Positions 29,580-40,400 of a stretch of 64,000 nucleotides of DNA are shown here, in pieces. The DNA lies in the NCBI GenBank assembly GCA_016715405.1, contig JADKAE010000009.1, positions 124,001 to 188,000 of the forward strand, in the 5' to 3' direction. The DNA comes from Saprospiraceae bacterium. GTDB lineage: Bacteria > Bacteroidota > Bacteroidia > Chitinophagales > Saprospiraceae. The position numbers were made by a program, and so were the translations under genes. Position 1 is the stretch's first letter; each line of letters opens with the position of its first letter. Under the pieces are notes generated by a model, which searched no databases, was not told where the DNA came from, and saw nothing but the letters and a program-made list of their open reading frames with translations.

Positions 29580-29693
29580 TTGTAGGTTGTCGGTTGTCAG
29601 TTGTCGGTTATCCGTTATCCGTTCTTTTTTTTTAATAGTTTAAACTTAAACAGAGAACGGAGAACGGAAAACGGAAAACGGAAAACGGAAAAC
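29580..29693. repeat. Word array, classes GGTTGTC / ATCCGTT / GGAAAAC
   Basis: Left arm GTTGTCGGTTGTCAGTTG and TTATCCGTTATCCGTTCT, T-run and AT-rich centre, right arm AGAACGGAGAACGGAAAACG repeated. The right arm complements the CCGTTCT end of the left arm and shares words with 55933-56049. It lies just upstream of the sigma factor start. Confidence 0.75.
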
Positions 29694-29700
29694 AAAATTT

Positions 29701-30261
29701 ATGTCATCGCAAAAACAATGCGCAGATAAGGAGCTGGTAGAAGGTTGCACGCGCAACGACCGCTTCTCCCAGGAAATGCTTTACCGCAAGTATTTCCCGG
29801 CTATGATGCGTATGTGTATGCGTTATACCAGCGATAAGGAAGTAGCCATGGAAATCATCAACAACGGCTTTTTGCGGGTTTTTCAGAAAATTCACCTGTA
29901 TGGATTTACGGGTTCGCTGGAAGGCTGGATTCGCCGCCTCGTATTTCACAGTATCTCCGATTATTTCCGCAAAAACGATAACCCGGTGTATTTCATGGAT
30001 ATCGAGGACAGGGATGCACCTACCCGGGAAAACGCGCTCAACAAACTATACCTCGAGGACATTTTAAGCTTGGTAGACCATCTGCCCGACGCCACCCGCG
30101 AAGTCTTTTGGCTATATGCCGTAGAAGGATATACACACGTTGAAATATCCGACAAAATACAGATCAGCGTGGGTACTTCCAAATGGCATTTGTCGATGGC
30201 CCGGCAGAAATTGAAGCAATTAATCCAAACATATTATAACAACGCCAATTATGCAGGATAA
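29701..30261 (+). CDS. ECF-family RNA polymerase sigma factor
   Basis: Alternative sigma factor of 186 residues. Region 2 covers about 20-90 (FSQEMLYRKYFPAMMRMCMRY ... EIINNGFLRVFQKIHLYGF ... EGWIRRLVFHSISDYFRK) and region 4 about 125-180 (LPDATREVFWLYAVEGYTHVEISDKI followed by the helix-turn-helix GTSKWHLSMARQKLKQ). It overlaps the next gene by 11 nt; that gene has an anti-sigma-like N-terminus, so the pair is probably a regulatory unit. Target promoters are unknown. Confidence 0.9.
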   Translation: MSSQKQCADKELVEGCTRNDRFSQEMLYRKYFPAMMRMCMRYTSDKEVAMEIINNGFLRVFQKIHLYGFTGSLEGWIRRLVFHSISDYFRKNDNPVYFMDIEDRDAPTRENALNKLYLEDILSLVDHLPDATREVFWLYAVEGYTHVEISDKIQISVGTSKWHLSMARQKLKQLIQTYYNNANYAG

Positions 30262-31519
30262 TTACGAGAACGGTGTGGACCACCCCCTCGTAGATAGGGG
30301 ATGGGAAGAAATGCGCCGGCTGCTGGATAAAGAGATGCCGGTGGCGCCTGCAACTACTAAGCCCTCGCGGCGCATACTGCCGATGTGGTGGCTGGCGGCT
30401 GCCTGTATTACCGCTATCGCCGTGGGAGGCGCTTTTTACTGGAATGTGGACAGCCCCGGGGTTTCAAGTGCCCCGGCTATAGCAGATACGGCTTTCCCCA
30501 TAGAAACGCCACCTGTTGCGGAAGAAAAAATGTCTACTACTGGTGTCGGCAATATCAACCCAACTTCAGAAACCCTTGATAACATACAATCAGATGTAGC
30601 TGCTTTATCATTTAATAAACAAAAAACAGCAATAAACTCACTCCAAACCCCTGTCCAATCTACGGTAATAGCTGCTCAACAAAATGCTTCGTCTATCGTG
30701 GTATTGGAAGAAAAACAGCCGGACTCATCTGCGGATCCTTCACTCGAAACCACATTTGTACCGGAAGCCTTACCCGGCATAAATAATGCTTTTCTCGTCT
30801 CTCCTGGTCCTGCTTTAGGCGTTAAAGCTTCTGCTGTAAAGGCATCGCCATCCTGGCTACCTGACAATCTTGCCGTCTCTACGGGCATAATTTCAGGTGA
30901 CTATGCCCCTGTGGATGGTTTTCAGGTGGGAGTAGATGCGCAATATGCGCTGGGTGGCAAATGGTCGCTGGTGTCCAGTCCGGCATACCGCTTCCAGCGG
31001 CAAAGCCTTTCTTTGGAAGTGGAGGCGTCCACTATAGCCAGCGGCCCGATAGCGCTCGACGATCAATTGAATGCTTTTGCAGAATCGGTTTCCCCCACCA
31101 ATAATATCGCACCGACTTCGACCTATTACACGGCGCTCAAAAACCACTACGTCGATGTGCCTATACAAATAGCCTATCAGGTAGGTACGCGTTTTCGCCT
31201 CGAAGCCGGCCCGAGTTTTTCTTACTTGGCGGGCGTTTACGAAGGTTCGCCTTTCGGCAATGCCGCTACTGCTGACACGCAATCTTTTTATCCCACCACC
31301 GCCAGCCGCTCCTGGTATAGCGCGGAGGCAGATGATAAATTAAATCCGGTGTATTTCAACCGCCTGGATATCGGGGTGAACCTCGGCGGCACCTACCGAC
31401 CCACCCAATGGCTCGGTTTGCGACTACAATACCGGCAAGGATTTGTCGATATGCTGAAAACCCAATCCTACGAATTGCGCAACCGCCAATTGGCGTTGTC
31501 GACGTTGGTGTTTTTTTAG
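30251..31519 (+). CDS. Anti-sigma-like protein fused to an outer-membrane-type beta-barrel domain
   Basis: A 422-residue protein in one frame, translationally coupled to the ECF sigma factor. Residues 1-45 are charged and could face the cytoplasm to hold the sigma factor (WEEMRRLLDKEMP); residues 47-65 form one membrane helix (MWWLAAACITAIAVGGAFYW). A low-complexity region of about 120 residues follows, then a C-terminal domain (about 205-422) of alternating strands (FQVGVDAQYALGGKWSLVSS, FRLEAGPSFSYLAGVYEG, WLGLRLQYRQGF) ending in Phe, like outer-membrane barrels. One chain spanning both membranes would be unusual; the helix may instead be an uncleaved or late signal. Role inferred from position. 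Confidence 0.7.
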   Translation: MQDNYENGVDHPLVDRGWEEMRRLLDKEMPVAPATTKPSRRILPMWWLAAACITAIAVGGAFYWNVDSPGVSSAPAIADTAFPIETPPVAEEKMSTTGVGNINPTSETLDNIQSDVAALSFNKQKTAINSLQTPVQSTVIAAQQNASSIVVLEEKQPDSSADPSLETTFVPEALPGINNAFLVSPGPALGVKASAVKASPSWLPDNLAVSTGIISGDYAPVDGFQVGVDAQYALGGKWSLVSSPAYRFQRQSLSLEVEASTIASGPIALDDQLNAFAESVSPTNNIAPTSTYYTALKNHYVDVPIQIAYQVGTRFRLEAGPSFSYLAGVYEGSPFGNAATADTQSFYPTTASRSWYSAEADDKLNPVYFNRLDIGVNLGGTYRPTQWLGLRLQYRQGFVDMLKTQSYELRNRQLALSTLVFF

Positions 31520-31575
31520 CAGTCAGGTCTTAGCAATCAGCTGCTAAGCCCTAACTGCTGAGCCCTAACTGCTAA
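31520..31575. repeat. Word array, class CTAACTGCTAAGCC
   Basis: GTCTTAGCAATCAGC on the left and CTGCTAAG, CTAACTGCTGAG, CTAACTGCTAATC on the right, partly complementary, between convergent genes. The words overlap those at 34612-34690. Confidence 0.7.
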
Positions 31576-33246
31576 TCAAAACAGCCCCGTAATATTCCCC
31601 TGGCTATCAATGTCAATATTCTCCGCTGCGGGGATATTGGGCAGGCCGGGCATGCGCATAATTTCGCCGGTAATGGGCACTACGAATCCGGCGCCGGCGG
31701 CAATTTCGATTTCCCTCACCGTTAGCGTAAAACCGCTGGGGCGGCCTATCAGGTCGGCGTTATCCGATAGCGATTTCTGAGTTTTGGCAATGCACACCGG
31801 CACGCCCTGCATTCCCAGGGTAGCGATCCTTTTCAGGTCTGATTTTGCTTTGGGCATATATTCCACCTCTGCGGCGCCGTAGATAGACGTGGCAATGCGT
31901 TTGATTTTCTCCTCAATTGGCATCGACCAGTCGTAGAGCGGCTGATAGGGCGACTGGTTGTTGTCGGCGGTGCGGGCGACGGCGTGGGCCAATGCCTCCG
32001 AGCCTGCGCCGCCGTGGGCCCATACCTCGGCTACCACGGCTTCTACGCCCATCGCTTTGCATTTATCCTGGATAGCCTTTATCTCATCATCGGTATCACT
32101 TGTAAAGCGATTGATGGCCACCACTGCGGGTAGTTTAAACAACGCCGCGTTTTCGAGGTGTTTTTCCAGGTTGCAGCAGCCTTTCTCTACCGCTGCCGCG
32201 TTGGGCTGTGGTAAGTCGGCCAGTTTCACGCCGCCGTGGTATTTCAGCGCCCTAACGGTGGCTACGAGTACCAGCGCACTGGGCGATAAGCCCGCGCTTT
32301 GGCATTTGATATCGAGAAATTTCTCGCCGCCCAGGTCGAAACCGAAACCGGCTTCCGTCACCACGTAATCGGCCAGCGAAAGTCCCGTGCGCGTGGCGAT
32401 CACCGTGTTGGTGCCTTGCGCAATATTGGCAAAGGGGCCGCCGTGGATAATAGCGGGGTAACCTTCCAGCGTCTGTACCAGGTTGGGCCGGATGGCGTCT
32501 TTGAGCAGGGCTGCCATCGCGCCCTGCGCCTTGAGGTCGCGGGCAAAAACAGGCTTTTTATCATAAGTAAAACCCACGAAAATATTGCCCAGGCGGCGCT
32601 TCAGGTCGTCGGGGCCGTCGGAGAGGCACAGGATGGCCATCACCTCCGAGGCTACTGTGATGTCAAAGCCGCTTTCGCGGGGCACGCCGTTGGAGGTGCC
32701 GCCGAGGCCGACCACCACCTGCCGGAGGGCGCGGTCGTTCATGTCCATCACCCGTTTCCAGGCGATAGTGCGTGGGTCGATACCCAGCGAATATTGTTTG
32801 TTTTGGATGTTATTGTCGATCAGGGCCGAAAGCAGGTTGTGGGCCTTCTCCACCGCCGCAAAGTCGCCGGTGAAGTGCAGGTTAATATCCTCCATCGGCA
32901 ACACCTGGCTGTAGCCGCCGCCGGTAGCGCCGCCTTTGATGCCAAAAACAGGCCCAAGGGAGGGTTCACGCAGCACCACGCAAGTCTTCTTGCCGATGCG
33001 GTTGAGGCCCTGCGACAGGCCGATGGATACCGTGGTTTTGCCTTCGCCGGCGGGGGTAGGGGAGATGGCGGAGACCAGGATTAGCTTGCTTTTTTTGATG
33101 CGTTCGGGATTGATCAGGCTGAGGGGCAATTTGGCCTTATAGCGGCCGTACAGATCGAGTTGATCTTCGGTAATGCCCACTTGCGCGGCAATCTCGCGGA
33201 TGTCTTTCAACGCGATCGACTGCGCGATTTCGATATCGGTTTTCAT
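31576..33246 (-). CDS. fhs: Formate-tetrahydrofolate ligase
   Basis: ATP-dependent synthesis of 10-formyl-THF from formate and tetrahydrofolate, cytosolic, one-carbon metabolism. Full length (556 residues) in a clean frame. The ATP-binding loop SPTPAGEGKTTVSIGL is near residue 68, followed by REPSLGPVFGIKGGATGGGY. The formate/THF site region EAGFGFDLGGEKFLDIKC and the monovalent-cation region near the C-terminus (LTVREIEIAAGAGFVVPITG) are intact. It is convergent with the anti-sigma/barrel gene and is followed upstream by an SDR gene in the same direction, separated by a repeat array. Confidence 0.96.
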   Translation of the reverse strand: MKTDIEIAQSIALKDIREIAAQVGITEDQLDLYGRYKAKLPLSLINPERIKKSKLILVSAISPTPAGEGKTTVSIGLSQGLNRIGKKTCVVLREPSLGPVFGIKGGATGGGYSQVLPMEDINLHFTGDFAAVEKAHNLLSALIDNNIQNKQYSLGIDPRTIAWKRVMDMNDRALRQVVVGLGGTSNGVPRESGFDITVASEVMAILCLSDGPDDLKRRLGNIFVGFTYDKKPVFARDLKAQGAMAALLKDAIRPNLVQTLEGYPAIIHGGPFANIAQGTNTVIATRTGLSLADYVVTEAGFGFDLGGEKFLDIKCQSAGLSPSALVLVATVRALKYHGGVKLADLPQPNAAAVEKGCCNLEKHLENAALFKLPAVVAINRFTSDTDDEIKAIQDKCKAMGVEAVVAEVWAHGGAGSEALAHAVARTADNNQSPYQPLYDWSMPIEEKIKRIATSIYGAAEVEYMPKAKSDLKRIATLGMQGVPVCIAKTQKSLSDNADLIGRPSGFTLTVREIEIAAGAGFVVPITGEIMRMPGLPNIPAAENIDIDSQGNITGLF

Positions 33247-33265
33247 GTTCCTGAATTTTATTTTG

Positions 33266-33380
33266 TAACTGTTTAGTAGGGTTTTAGCATTCGCAGTTTG
33301 GCGTTAGGGTTTAGTGCATACAGTTGCGCTATCGCTAAACCCAATCGCTAAACCCAATCACTAAACCCTTCTAAACAATT
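33266..33380. repeat. Palindromic word array, class GGGTTTAG / CTAAACCC
   Basis: AACTGTTTAGTAGGGTTTTAG and GGCGTTAGGGTTTAGTG on the left; CGCTAAACCCAATCGCTAAA, CACTAAACCC and TTCTAAACAATT on the right. The outer ends (AACTGTTTAG and CTAAACAATT) also pair. It lies between two minus-strand genes. Confidence 0.85.
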
Positions 33381-33413
33381 ACTATATTTTTTTAAATGCC
33401 ATTATGCTAATAA

Positions 33414-34168
33414 TCAGATCGTATAGCCGCCATCAGCGGTAAATACGGCGCCGGTGGTATAAGAAGAAGCGTCTGAAGCCAGGAAAAGCACCATAGCGGC
33501 CACTTCTTCGGGTGTACCGATGCGACCCAGCGGCGTTTGGGCCATCATCCAATGCACGAATTGTTCGTTATTCCAGAGCGCTTCGCTGAATTTCGTTTGG
33601 ATGAGACCCGGACAAATAGCGTTGGCGCGGATGTGGTAGGGCCCCATTCGCGGGCCATCACTTTGGTCAGCGAGATCAGTGCGGCTTTGCTCACGCTGTA
33701 GATGCCCAGGTGGGGCTCGGGAGAAAGCCCGCCGATGCTGCTGATATTGACGATAGCGCCGCCGCCTCGTTTTTTCATCAACGGCAGCACAAGCTTGGCC
33801 AGTTCGAAAGGCCCTTTTAGGTTGACGGCCATGATCTTGTCGAAGGCCTTTTGTTCGGTGAGCTCCAGCGGCCCGAAGACCGGGTTGGTAGCGGCGTTGT
33901 TGATGAGGATGTCGACGCCGCCGAAGGCTTCGATCGTTTTTTCCACCAGGAATTGCAGGTCGTCGACCACGCCGGCGTTGGCGGCTTGCGGGAGGCAGTT
34001 GATGCCTTCTTCGCGCAATTTGACGGCCAGGGCGTCTACCGCCTCCTGTTTGCGGCTGCTGATAACTACGTTGGCGCCTGCGCGCCCCAGGGCGAAGGCT
34101 GTCGCCGCACCAATGCCTTTACTGGCGCCGGTGATGATGGCGGTTTTATTGGTTAAGGTATTTGACAT
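33414..34168 (-). CDS. SDR-family oxidoreductase (one frameshift)
   Basis: NAD(P)-dependent short-chain dehydrogenase, 251 residues once joined. The cofactor motif TGASKGIG is at residues 14-21, NNAATN near 90, and the catalytic Ser-Tyr-Lys set is VNISSIGGL, IYSVSKAAL. The C-terminus has the usual PGLIQTKF and GAVFTADGGYTI. The break is at the GGGCCCC stretch 33639-33645, where one missing base separates the last 77 residues. SDRs with a closing TADGGYTI resemble DHRS4-like and 3-oxoacyl-ACP-reductase-like enzymes; the substrate is not predictable. Confidence 0.87.
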
Positions 34169-34216
34169 ATTGAACCCGTGTTTATTAGGGGCTCAATATA
34201 GAAAAAAATGTATTGC

Positions 34217-34564
34217 CTACAAATGAAGTCTGTCCTTGCGAGCCAATAGTAATTCTTGCGACTCGCGGCGATCCGGGTCGGGTACGCAGCAGTCTACCGG
34301 GCACACCGCGGCGCACTGCGGCTCCTCGTGGAAACCCACGCATTCCGTGCATTTGTCGGGCACGATATAATACAACTCATCGGAGACGGGCTTGTGTTTG
34401 GCCTTTGCCGGCACAACGGCGCCGTCCTCCAGGGTGTATTCATCACTCACCGCGGTGCCGTCGGAAATAGCCCATTCTACGCCGCCTTCGTAGATGGCGT
34501 TGTTGGGGCATTCCGGCTCGCAAGCGCCGCAGTTGATACAATCTTCTGTTATTATGATGGCCAT
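34217..34564 (-). CDS. 2[4Fe-4S] ferredoxin
   Basis: Small electron carrier of 115 residues. The first cluster motif is CINCGACEPECP at residues 9-20; the second is CTECVGFHEEPQCAAVCPVD, with the longer spacing seen in YfhL/Alvin-type ferredoxins, then CC. About 40 residues separate the motifs, which is an insertion relative to the minimal 55-residue bacterial ferredoxins. A TATTTTTG box lies 29 nt before the start. The gene is divergent from mutS. The redox partner is not evident from the neighbours. Confidence 0.9.
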   Translation of the reverse strand: MAIIITEDCINCGACEPECPNNAIYEGGVEWAISDGTAVSDEYTLEDGAVVPAKAKHKPVSDELYYIVPDKCTECVGFHEEPQCAAVCPVDCCVPDPDRRESQELLLARKDRLHL

Positions 34565-34592
34565 ACGAATGATCTTTGTTGGTTAACACGGG

Positions 34593-34600
34593 CAAAAATA
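34593..34600 (-). promoter_or_regulatory. Putative promoter -7 box (TATTTTTG) for the ferredoxin
   Basis: Matches TAnnTTTG on the minus strand at a plausible distance (29 nt) from the start codon. No clear TTG upstream; the upstream side enters the word array at 34612-34690. Confidence 0.35.
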
Positions 34601-34611
34601 GACATTTTTTT

Positions 34612-34690
34612 GTTAGCAGTCAGCAGTTAGCGGTCAGCAATCAGCTACATTGAACTGACTGCTGACTGCTAATAACTGATTGCTAAAAAC
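34612..34690. repeat. Palindromic word array, class AGCAGTCAGC
   Basis: GTTAGCAGTCAGCAGTTAGC and GGTCAGCAATCAGC on the left, GACTGCTGACTGCTAA and CTGATTGCTAA on the right, loop around TACATTGAAC. It sits between the divergent ferredoxin and mutS genes and abuts both putative promoters. Confidence 0.85.
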
Positions 34691-34694
34691 TACT

Positions 34695-34702
34695 TACCTT
34701 TG
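34695..34702 (+). promoter_or_regulatory. Putative promoter -7 box (TACCTTTG) for mutS
   Basis: Fits TAnnTTTG and lies 24 nt before the first ATG. No TTG at the proper distance, which would fall inside the right arm of the repeat array. Confidence 0.35.
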
Positions 34703-34725
34703 TTTGCTACGCTATTTATACCAAA

Positions 34726-37359
34726 ATGATGAATACGACTACCGATGCCGGCAAGACTACGCCGCTGATGGAACAATACTACAAGGTAAAGTCCAAATAC
34801 CCCGACGCCATCTTGTTGTTCCGCGTAGGCGATTTTTACGAGACTTTCGGCGAAGATGCCGTAAAGGCTTCGAAGGTATTGGGCATCGTGCTCACCAGCC
34901 GCAATAACGGCGGCAGCGACGTGGAATTGGCCGGTTTTCCCTTCCACGCACTCGATATGTACCTGCCCCGGCTCGTGCGCGGCGGGTATCGAGTAGCCAT
35001 TTGCGAACAGCTCGAAAAACCATCTCCCCAAAAGAAAATTGTAAGGCGCGGCGTCACGGAGGTCGTTACCCCGGGCGTAGCGATGGACGACAAGCTGCTC
35101 GACCACAAGACCAACAACTACCTGGCTTCGCTGTATTTTGGCAAAAGAGACGAACTGGGATTGGCCTTTCTCGATATTTCTACCGGCGAATTCCTGGTCT
35201 GCGAGGGCGACTGGGCCTATATCGACAAGCTGCTGCAAAGTTTTAATCCCTCCGAAGTTTTGTTTGCCAAAGACAAACGCAAAGAATTCGAAAAACACTT
35301 CGGCGACAAATTCTACACTTTTGCGCTCGAAGAATGGGTGTTTACCCCCGATTACGCCCGCGAAAAACTCACTGCCCATTTCGAAGTGCAGACCCTCAAA
35401 GGGTTTGGCATGGAAGAAATGGAAATGGCGCAGATGGCTGCCGGCGCGGTATTGCACTACCTGGCAACTACCGAAAACAAAAACCTCAAACATATCACGG
35501 CCATCAGCCGCATCCAGTCAGATCGCTACGTATGGCTCGACCGATTTACCATCCGCAACCTCGAATTGCTGCACAGTCCCCACGAAACCGGCGTGCCGCT
35601 TATCCGCATACTCGACCATACCACCTCGCCCATGGGCGCACGGTTGCTGCGCAAATGGGTGGTATTGCCCCTGCGCCACCAGCGCGAGATCGACGCCCGC
35701 CTCGATATGGTGGAGTTTTTGCTGCAAGACGATGAGATGAGCCGCCTCATCGAGCAAAATATCCGGCAAATCGGCGACCTCGAGCGATTGATCTCGAAAG
35801 TGCCCATGGGCAAAGTCAACCCGCGCGAAGTAGTTCAACTGGCCCGCGCCTTATCCGCTATTTTACCCATAAAAACCGCCTTTGCAGAAAGCAGCAACGA
35901 GCAACTCGTCAAAATGGCCGAAGGACTTAATCCCTTGTCCGGTGTTGCGCGAGCTCATCGAAAAGCAGGTTGTTACTGACCCGCCCGTAAACCTCTCCAA
36001 AGGCGGCATCATGGCCGACGGCATTTCGGAAGAGCTGGACGATCTGCGCCACGTGATCCATCACAGCAAAGACCTGCTCCAGAAAATCCAGCAGGATGAA
36101 ATCCAGCGCACCGGCATCAACAGCCTGAAAATCGGATTTAACAGCGTCTTTGGGTATTACATCGAAGTCACCAACAAATACAAAGACCAGACGCCCGCCG
36201 ATTGGGTGCGCAAGCAAACACTCACCAACGGCGAACGCTTCATCACCGACGAACTCAAAAAGCTGGAAGCCAAAATCCTGGGCGCCGAAGAGCGCATCCT
36301 GGAGCTCGAAGAGCAGTTATTCCAGCAGCTCGTTTTCACGATTGCCGACTACATCCAGCCCATACAGCACAACTCGGCGCTCATAGCCCGCATCGACTGC
36401 CTGTTGTCGTTTGCCAAAGTCGCCGCCAAAAACCAGTACAGCCGGCCCGTCATCAACGATTCATTGGCCATCGACATCAAAGAAGGCCGCCACCCCGTCA
36501 TCGAGCAGCAGCTGCCGCTGGGGAAAACTTCGTGCCCAACGACGTCTACCTCGACAGCGAAACGCAGCAAGTGCTCATGATCACGGGGCCCAACATGTCA
36601 GGTAAATCGGCCCTTTTGCGGCAGACGGCTCTCATCTGCCTCATGGCCCAGATGGGCTCATACGTACCCGCCCGCAGTGCCGACATCGGTCTGGTCGACA
36701 AAGTCTTCACCCGTGTCGGCGCCTCTGACAACATCTCCTCGGGCGAGTCTACCTTCATGGTCGAGATGAACGAGACGGCCAGCATTATGAACAACATCAG
36801 CGACCGCAGCCTCATCCTGCTCGACGAGATCGGCCGGGGCACCAGCACTTACGACGGCATTTCCATTGCCTGGGCCATCGCCGAATACCTTCACAACAAC
36901 GGCTTTGCCCGGCCCAAAACCCTGTTTGCCACCCACTACCACGAGCTCAACGAACTGGCCGAGCAGTTCGACCGCATCAAAAACTTCAACGTGGCAGTGC
37001 GCGAATCGGGCCAAAAGGTCATCTTCCTGCGCAAGCTCTCGCCCGGCGGCAGTCAGCACAGCTTCGGCATCCACGTGGCCAAGATGGCCGGCATGCCCCG
37101 CAGCATTGTAGAGCGCGCCAACCATATCCTTGCACAACTCGAGCAGCAACACATCAGCAAAGAAGACAACGGCGTCGCCCAGGTACAACGGCCGGATACC
37201 AAGAGCATCCAATCGCCCCTCCAGCTCAGCATCTTCGAAACCGTCGACCCTCTGGCCGGCAAGCTCAAAGAGGCCCTGCGCGACCTCGACCTCAATACGA
37301 TGACGCCGATTGAGTGTATGCTTAAGTTGAATGAGCTGAGGCGGATGATGGAAGAGTAG
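34726..37359 (+). CDS. mutS: DNA mismatch repair protein MutS (two frameshifts)
   Basis: Mismatch-recognition ATPase, 877 residues once joined, normal for the family. The mismatch-binding Phe-x-Glu motif is GDFYETFGEDA near residue 40; the connector, lever and clamp domains follow. The ATPase has Walker A GPNMSGKSALLRQ, Walker B LILLDEIGRGTSTYDG and the C-terminal THYHELNELA. The ending TPIECMLKLNELRRM is conserved. Breaks: one extra base near 35932-35936 (restoring LNPCPVLRELI) and one missing G in the run at 36520-36523 (restoring LPLGENFVPNDVYLD). Two in-frame ATGs open the gene. Nothing suggests a real loss of function. Confidence 0.95.
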
Positions 37360-37430
37360 GGGAGGGGGAGACTTGGCGAGGGGGCGATCCGGCGACTGGA
37401 AAGACATGCTCAAAGCCGTGGAAACTTGTG

Positions 37431-40400
37431 TTAAATTCCTTTATCCTCGTTCGATTTAATTTTGAGTCGGGAACGATCACTATATTCCTTCGGCGTACAA
37501 TTGAATTCATCTTTGAAAGCTCGGGTGAAGTACGAACTGTTTGAAAAGCCCACCTTAAACATAACCTCTTTGATTGATGAATTATCCTGACTAAGCAGCT
37601 GAGCTGCGCGTTTTAACCTGATTGACCTGATAAATTCATTGATCGACAAATCTGTCAGTGATTTTAGTTTTCTGTAGAGCTGAGGTCTGCTTACTCCTAT
37701 CTCATGGCACATGGTCTCAACATTGAGTTCTGAATCATCCATATATTGCTCTACTACTTCGATACATCTTTTGAGCAGTTTTTCGTCCAAGGAGGTCACC
37801 GTTACAGCTGAAGGTTCAAGCGAAAGCTTTGATTTAAATAGTTTTTTAAGGTTTTCCCGTGATTCTATTAGATTTTCAATTCTGGTCAACAGTAACTTGT
37901 AACTAAAGGGTTTAGTAATATACTCATCAGCTCCGGTTTCAAAACCGCTGATTTTATGAATAAGTGATGTACGTGCCGTTAATAAAATAATCGGGATGTG
38001 ACTTGTCAAATAATTAGACTTTAATTTGCGGCACAGATCCATACCATCCATTTTGGGCATCATGACATCACTTACAATCAAATCAGGCGGGTCAGCCAAG
38101 GCCATACTATATGCGTCTTCACCATCAGACGCCTGATCTACTTTGTAAATTTTTTGAAGGCTACTTACAAGATAGTTTCTCAACTCAGGATTATCTTCGA
38201 CGACCATCAGTCGAAACGAATTTTTCTTGTGTGTTGCTTTAGTTTCTATCAATTCTTCCTCATTGACTTGAGCAGATTTTTGATATATACTTATATCCTC
38301 CGTGTTCTTATAACTTTCAATGATATCTTCGTGTGACAGATGATTTTTACCCAACAATAAACTAAAACTAAATTCAACTCCGTTCCCGGCAATATTTTCA
38401 ACCCAGATTTTACCCTTATGTTGCTCTATAACTGACTTAGCAATGGAAAGGCCAATTCCTGTGCCTTTGGATTTCAATGTTCTACTTTGATAAAAAGGGT
38501 CAAACAAATGATCTATGTCTTCTTCCGGAACCTGTGGGCCACTATTGAAAATAGTAACTTTGATCTCTTCCTTCCTGGGCACTAAAGTGCATGATATAGA
38601 AATAGTTCCTTCTTCTGGAGTATATTTGAAAGCATTGCTTAGGAGGTTAAATAATACCTTTTCCAATTGATCACGGTCAAACCATACTAAAATTTCAGGT
38701 TTGTCAGATTGAAATGTATAATGTATTCTCTTTTTCTCGGCGACGCATTAAAAAAAAAAGAAACTTCCTTAATAAACATGACAACATCTCCTTCAGCGGC
38801 CTGAAGTTTCATGTTTTGTTTATCAAATTTTCTAAAATCCAGGATTTCATCAACGATCCTGGTAATTCGAATAATGTTGTTGTATATTAAATCAATCTTC
38901 TCCCTGACTTCGACACTTAAACCCTTGCTTTCCTTAAGTTCCTCTACAGGAGCACTAATCAACGATAGAGGCGTTCGCAATTCATGAGATACATTTGTAA
39001 AAAATTGCAGTTTGATATCGTTTACCTCTTCTATTTGTTTTCTTTTAATACGCTCCAACACCAACTTGTTTTTTTCGTTGGCTTGAATAATGGAGAACTC
39101 CTTGTATAAATAAAGTAGCCCAAGGAATACAAATACATAGAATATGTAAGCCACTGTTGTTCTCCAAAAAGGCGGAAGTATTTTGATGTCTAGTTGAATA
39201 GGCTCGTTATTCCAAATATTATCATTGTTGCTGGCATAGAAGATAAACTTATAATCTCCAGGCTTTAAATAGGTGTAGTTACTGTATGCTGACACCCCAC
39301 TGGAAATTGACCAATTATTATCTACACCTTCCAATTTGAATCGATATTGATTTTTTGAAGGCGACGCGAAATGTAGTGCTGAAAAATGGATAGAGATATT
39401 ATTCATAGAGTAGGGGAGTGTTATTTTATTAGTCGCTAAAATATTCTTGTCCAACAACTTCTTTCCCCGGAATTTTCTTCCTGCTATCAATTCATGATTA
39501 AAAACTTTGAAACCTGTGAATGCTAATTTTGGAACAACCGGATTATCTGCAATACTATCTGGATGGAAAATATTAAATCCATCAGTACCTCCGAAAATCA
39601 TCTCGCCTTTTACATTTTTATAGGCAGACCATACTTTAAACGAATTGCTCTGCAAACCATCACTTACATCATAATATTTAAATTCATTGTTCTCAGGATT
39701 AAACCTCGTGATTCCGTGTCCTCCCAGCCAAAACCTACCTTGATTATCCTCGAGCAGCGTTTCCACATCTCCATTCAATAATCCACTTTCGCTATTAATA
39801 CATTCAAATATCGTCTTTAATTTACCATTTCTCCCTTTCACCATTTTACACAAACCGCCACCTAATGCAGATATCCATAAATTACCTTTTTGTCCCCGTG
39901 TATCACAGATATGAAATTTCCAGGCAGAAGTGCGATCCGCAGGATCATGAAATATTCGGGTGATCTTTACCCCACCACGTCTAAAGGACATTCGGTTAAG
40001 GCCATTTCTTGTGCCTACCCATATCACCTTAGCGCCGTCTAGGACCTCAGGCTCTGCATAAATATCACGGATAAAATTATCGCTCAGTGTGTTGGGATTA
40101 AACTTATCGTGATAATAGTGTACAAAATCCCCATTATAAAAATCATTGACTCCTGGCACATATTGCACTAAGCCATTGGTTGTACTAAACCAAAGATGAC
40201 CTTCATAATCCTCAATTATTTTTTCTATAGAGATATCCGGGAATAAAACGTTGTATTTAATAATCTTGCCATTTAAAATATTTTCTTGATCCTTTTTATC
40301 AAGTATATATAATCCATGCCATGTTCCAATCCATAACTTACCATATTTGTCCTTGAAAAATGCAGAAACATTTGCTTTATGAAGGCGGTCATTTACAGAT

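Noticed and set aside
34726..37359. mutS broken in three frames, suggesting a mutator strain.
   Set aside because: The breaks are of the same homopolymer type as in dozens of other genes, all domains and motifs are intact, and single-base corrections rejoin it. Sequencing error is the simpler explanation.
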